Below, piece by piece: positions 61,401 through 64,000 of a DNA stretch of 64,000 bases; the first letter of the stretch is position 1; every line of letters begins with the position of its first letter. The DNA is from Pseudoalteromonas rubra (GTDB lineage Bacteria; Pseudomonadota; Gammaproteobacteria; Enterobacterales; Alteromonadaceae): contig NZ_PNCJ01000009.1 in the NCBI RefSeq assembly GCF_005887115.1, positions 140,594-204,593 of the forward strand. Reading direction: 5' to 3'. The notes beneath the pieces were generated by a model. It was not told the origin of the DNA. It made no database searches and saw nothing but the letters and a program-made list of their open reading frames with translations. Position numbers and translations under genes: made by a program.

Positions 61401-64000
61401 CCTTTAATGGCTCGTTGGTAGGCGACCCAACTACCGGGGATACTGTGAGTGCGTCTGATGGGGCTGATGTCAGTAGTGGGGGCTTTACTAATATTGGCAC
61501 CCTGTCACTGGCCAGTGGGGCGACGGTGGCCATTGACGTGGCAAACGTGGCAAATAACTTCACTACGGCGATTACTGGTGCTGCCGGCTCTGAAACGCTC
61601 AAATTGATGGACGGGGGCACGTTTAACTTTACCAATACCAGCGTTTCTGAAATCGAAAACCTGGCAATTGGTACCAATAATATCTTTAATATTACGCTGA
61701 CTGATAACTTTGATTCAAACGGTAACTCGGTCACTATCTCTAATGCAGTGGGCTTTGCGCTCAGTAACGCTATTACGCTGAACGCCAGTGCACTGAGTGG
61801 CGATACCATCAATATGACCGCCACGGACTTTGACGGCAACGACACCATCACAGGTGGTAGCGGTACCGATACCATCCGCCCGGGTGGTGGTACAGACTCG
61901 ATGACAGGTAACGCAGGCAACGATAATTTTGTTGGCGACGCATCTGATCTCAACGGCGACACCATTACCGATTTGAGTGTTGGCGACATCATAACTATAA
62001 ATAGTGTCACTGGCCTGACAACCAGCAACGTGCGTTTTAACGGTACCAGCACACTTCAGATAGATACCAATTCGACAGACTTTAGCTCCATTGAAGTGGC
62101 AATTAGCCTGTCAAATGCACCTGCTAATTCACTTGATTTTACAGTGGCAGACAACGGTGCAAATACAGATATCACCTTTATTACGCCGAATGATGTTCCA
62201 GCCTTTAGCAACCTCAATGGTGGACAAACATTTACTGAAAATGGCTCTGCCATTGTCATTGACTCAGATGTTTTGATTGCAGATACTGAGCTGGATGCCC
62301 TCGACAGCAGCGCGGGTAATTACAACAATGCAACCCTGACCATAGCCCGAAACGGCGGTGCTAGCTCGCAGGATGTCTTTGGTAATAATGGCCTGTTGGG
62401 AACCCTTACAGAAAGTAGTACCTTTACTTATAACTCAACCACGGTTGGTACAGTAACAACCAATTCATCGGGCACCTTGGTGCTGACGTTTAACACCAAT
62501 GCGACATCTGCAATCGTTGATTCTGTGTTGCAAAATATTACTTATCAGAACAGCTCAGAAGCGCCACCGGCATCTGTAACGCTCGATTACACCTTTAACG
62601 ATGGGACTGCAAACAGCACAGGTACTAATCAGGCATCTGTTACCATTACTGCGCAAAATGATGATCCAACAGATATTAGCCTCGATACTACGTCGATCAA
62701 CCAGTCAGCGACTGGCGCGGGGGCCAATATAGGCACTTTGAGTACTACAGATCCTGATACCAGCGATAGTCACACCTACTCTATTGTCAGCAGTGGCGCC
62801 AGTGCCAATGGCACTTGTAGTGCAGACACCAACAACGGTAGTTTCCAGATCAATGGGTCTAACCTGGAAACACAAGCTGCGTTATCTGCCGGAAGCTATG
62901 TCGTTTGTATACAAACCAGTGATTCTACAACCACATTCCAAGAAGCGTTCACGATCACTGTGAATGATGATGTTGCACCTAATGCACCGTCTACGCCAGA
63001 CCTTGACGCCAGCTCAGACACGGGTTCGTCAGACAGTGACAACAACACTAACGACACCACACCAACCTTCAGTGGTACAGCCGAAAGCGGTTCAACAGTT
63101 AGATTGTACAGTGACCAGGAAGGCGGTGGTACAACCGTAATAGGTACCGGTACTGCAACAGGCGGCAACTGGCAGATTACTACCAGTGCGCTCACTGCTG
63201 GTGTAACGCACGCCATCACAGCAAAAGCAACGGATGCAAGCAGCAACGAGAGTGCGGCATCCAGTAGCTTAAGTGTCACAATAGATACAACAGCGCCTTC
63301 AGCGCCCGGCACACCTGATCTGGATGCAAGCAGTGATACTGGTACATCTAATACGGACAATATAACCAACGATACTACCGCGACGTTTACCGGTTCTGGC
63401 CCCAATGGCGGTGCTATTACGTTAATTTCAAGCATTGATGGTACTGTGGGCACCGGCACTGCAACGTTAGGTACCTGGACTATCACTACGTCTGCTTTAT
63501 CAGCAGGCACACACACGATGACAGCTCGCTCAACTGATACAGCTGGTAATACTGCTGATGGCTCAGGCCTGTCTGTAACAGTGGACACCAGCGTGGCTGC
63601 GGTCAGTATCACTACGCCTATTGAAGTAGATGGTATCGTTAATGCGGCAGAAGACAACGATGTGCTGATCGCGGGCTCCGGCGCGGAGTCGGGTAACAGT
63701 GTGACCGTGACTATTACCGACAATAATAGCTCAGTAAGCCGTACGGTGACTGCTGATGGATCTGGTAACTGGACGCTGAGTGGCAGTGAGCTGGACGTCA
63801 GTAGTCTGAATAACGGCACTCTAACTGTATCGGCAACTCAAACAGATACCGCGGGCAACACATCTAGTGCAGCAACGCAAAGTATTACGCTGGATAATAC
63901 GGCGCCATCTGCGGTGACCATCACCACGCCGATTGAGACTGACGGTATTGTCAATGCCGCCGAAGATAACGATGTGCTGATTGCGGGTTCCGGTGCGGAA
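58451..64000 (+). CDS. Giant RTX/Ig-like repeat adhesin, 5' part (continues past the window)
   Basis: An unbroken 1850-codon frame open to the right edge. Signal peptide about 1-26 (...GNIWA). Then an N-terminal beta domain (27-195), a Big_5/SwmB-like domain (about 200-330) and a cadherin-like domain (about 335-480). A run of about 100-residue repeats follows with [19 protein letters not shown] motifs (about 510-1120). Next come RTX-like calcium motifs ([20 protein letters not shown], then GNAGNDNF; about 1130-1165), cadherin-like domains, and Big/Bap-type Ig repeats to the end. The ATG has GGAG upstream. Acidic Ser/Thr-rich composition fits a large secreted or surface adhesin. The C-terminus and secretion signal are not visible. 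Confidence 0.87.
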   Translation, partial: MRLSKVATAVTSAGISAALFSGNIWAGQKILDYSSGTGTPTDVRDGASGVPDISLDSAGDVTFILDGGESGDSYTAESFAVAFSSFYAANFIGNSGASATDKAYKLLENAGTHFSFDGITFVRATATDAEHRVRFTGFKDGGQTVTVDLTPPVGPGVGTTFSFTRSSDFNNALWQDIDTLIISFPDTDPASAYDSRFAIRNITVDDAPASDSTAPQFEGGTSTPNDNATNVSVSNNIIIDFDEDIALSSGNITIRNVTDSSDFEVFDVASESDGTTTSPGAGRVSITSDKVYLNPTSDLTGNRTYAIRIDSGAVTDTSSNAFTGISDDTTFNFTTANTTPVVDLDTGSGSSDSSASFSEGSGAVNIASSASATDADSDTIKTITITLTNDQDGASEGLNVTAAAQNALTGVSGASDITLQDTISITGATATPAEVTTFLQAITYNNTSSTPNETARTVTVVINDGSASSTTRTATVSVTDVTAASSTAAGFNTSNGTNLSPAITFAGGDETLTIANASHTSGSTASGGTGTDILSVPTSTNLANLTSLSGFETLTPDSGASITLTESQHESFTTINGAGTNQFTLSSADGDGTISGDADIETYVLGAGFTFTLGGAAQNVTGSSSADTVVTGSVTATGTLSGSGGTDVLQLGNGASIAGATVSGFETLTVDANASVTMTEAQHDAFSTVNGSATESITISAATDGFTAASAIETYVLGAANSITLSSAGQNVTGSSGNDTINIAALTATGTLNGAGGTDTLSMSSGASIAGATVSNFENLTLASGASVSMTASQPALFGGTITAAGSETINISGDGNFTTLANVESFSVGDSSTNSRTVTVAAAGTSVTASSSTDAVTFDIGTLSYTGTLTGDGTTADTISMSSGANISGGTLANIVNLTLASGASVTMTPAQNASFTGTVTAAGSETITISGDGDFTTLTGIETYSVNDDSTNTRTITVTNASATIDATVSNDAITFDIAGSAFNGSLVGDPTTGDTVSASDGADVSSGGFTNIGTLSLASGATVAIDVANVANNFTTAITGAAGSETLKLMDGGTFNFTNTSVSEIENLAIGTNNIFNITLTDNFDSNGNSVTISNAVGFALSNAITLNASALSGDTINMTATDFDGNDTITGGSGTDTIRPGGGTDSMTGNAGNDNFVGDASDLNGDTITDLSVGDIITINSVTGLTTSNVRFNGTSTLQIDTNSTDFSSIEVAISLSNAPANSLDFTVADNGANTDITFITPNDVPAFSNLNGGQTFTENGSAIVIDSDVLIADTELDALDSSAGNYNNATLTIARNGGASSQDVFGNNGLLGTLTESSTFTYNSTTVGTVTTNSSGTLVLTFNTNATSAIVDSVLQNITYQNSSEAPPASVTLDYTFNDGTANSTGTNQASVTITAQNDDPTDISLDTTSINQSATGAGANIGTLSTTDPDTSDSHTYSIVSSGASANGTCSADTNNGSFQINGSNLETQAALSAGSYVVCIQTSDSTTTFQEAFTITVNDDVAPNAPSTPDLDASSDTGSSDSDNNTNDTTPTFSGTAESGSTVRLYSDQEGGGTTVIGTGTATGGNWQITTSALTAGVTHAITAKATDASSNESAASSSLSVTIDTTAPSAPGTPDLDASSDTGTSNTDNITNDTTATFTGSGPNGGAITLISSIDGTVGTGTATLGTWTITTSALSAGTHTMTARSTDTAGNTADGSGLSVTVDTSVAAVSITTPIEVDGIVNAAEDNDVLIAGSGAESGNSVTVTITDNNSSVSRTVTADGSGNWTLSGSELDVSSLNNGTLTVSATQTDTAGNTSSAATQSITLDNTAPSAVTITTPIETDGIVNAAEDNDVLIAGSGAE
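63608..64000 (+). repeat. Start of near-identical 312-bp (104-residue) tandem repeats
   Basis: A block beginning [20 protein letters not shown] at 63608 recurs as [20 protein letters not shown] at 63920, a period of 312 bp. Between copies most differences are synonymous. Only one and a quarter repeats are inside the window. Confidence 0.85.

Noticed and set aside
59095..63819. Series of long minus-strand frames opposite the giant adhesin
   Set aside because: They are Val/Ser/Leu/Pro-rich shadows of the Thr/Asp/Gly-rich repeat coding on the plus strand, which is open over its whole length and has a signal peptide and domains.
1..64000. tRNA, rRNA and CRISPR arrays
   Set aside because: No cloverleaf, rRNA-like stretch or regularly spaced direct repeats were seen; a covariance-model search would be decisive.

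Overview
The window looks like chromosome of a marine gammaproteobacterium of the Pseudoalteromonas/Alteromonadales type. This is inferred from moderate GC, the glrK-qseG-glrR operon, several secreted peptidases, large surface proteins, a MITE-like element and REP-like palindromes. It cannot be proved without a database search. I saw no rRNA, tRNA, CRISPR array or phage structural module.

Left part (1-10.2 kb): two S9 serine peptidases, an S41 peptidase, an alpha/beta hydrolase, a TonB-C lipoprotein, a MerR regulator divergent from a class IV aminotransferase, and an ECF sigma factor overlapping a membrane protein gene. From 10.2 to 13 kb lies a small envelope/osmotic-stress group: lipoprotein, DUF1328 protein, DUF2383/PA2169-type four-helix protein, MscS channel and BON-domain protein. 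Three good sigma-54 (-24/-12) promoters drive it. The six-gene minus-strand signalling operon that follows (13.0-20.2 kb) holds a phosphatase-lipid kinase fusion, a sigma-54 activator, a dimerisation-domain-only mini-kinase, a CHASE3 kinase, a single-domain response regulator and a hybrid kinase. It is the natural candidate for controlling that stress group.

Middle part (20-42 kb): regulators with adjacent membrane proteins, a 2288-residue PKD/LRR lipoprotein, a chemoreceptor, then glrR-qseG-glrK divergent from an array of four small exported EF-hand genes. Between these last two sit twin 18-bp palindromes and a sigma-54-like site. A MITE-like 221-bp element, GNAT acetyltransferases and an MFS pump/LysR pair follow.

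The standout is 45.66-53.38 kb: a compact RiPP cluster of the TOMM (thiazole/oxazole-modified microcin) class. Transcribed leftward, it holds a giant Ser/Thr kinase-cyclase-like-ATPase fusion, a nitrile-hydratase-like leader precursor whose only cysteine is its last residue, a 14-bp hairpin, an amidohydrolase, and a YcaO cyclodehydratase carrying an N-terminal leader-binding domain. No dehydrogenase, transporter or protease gene is seen. A non-RiPP OsmC-YcaO gene lies tail to tail with it. Divergent from the cluster are genes for a Tat-exported beta-propeller protein, a SAM methyltransferase, a formyltransferase-like protein, an unknown protein, a phage-tail-collar-like protein and the first 1850 codons of a giant repeat adhesin that runs off the right edge.
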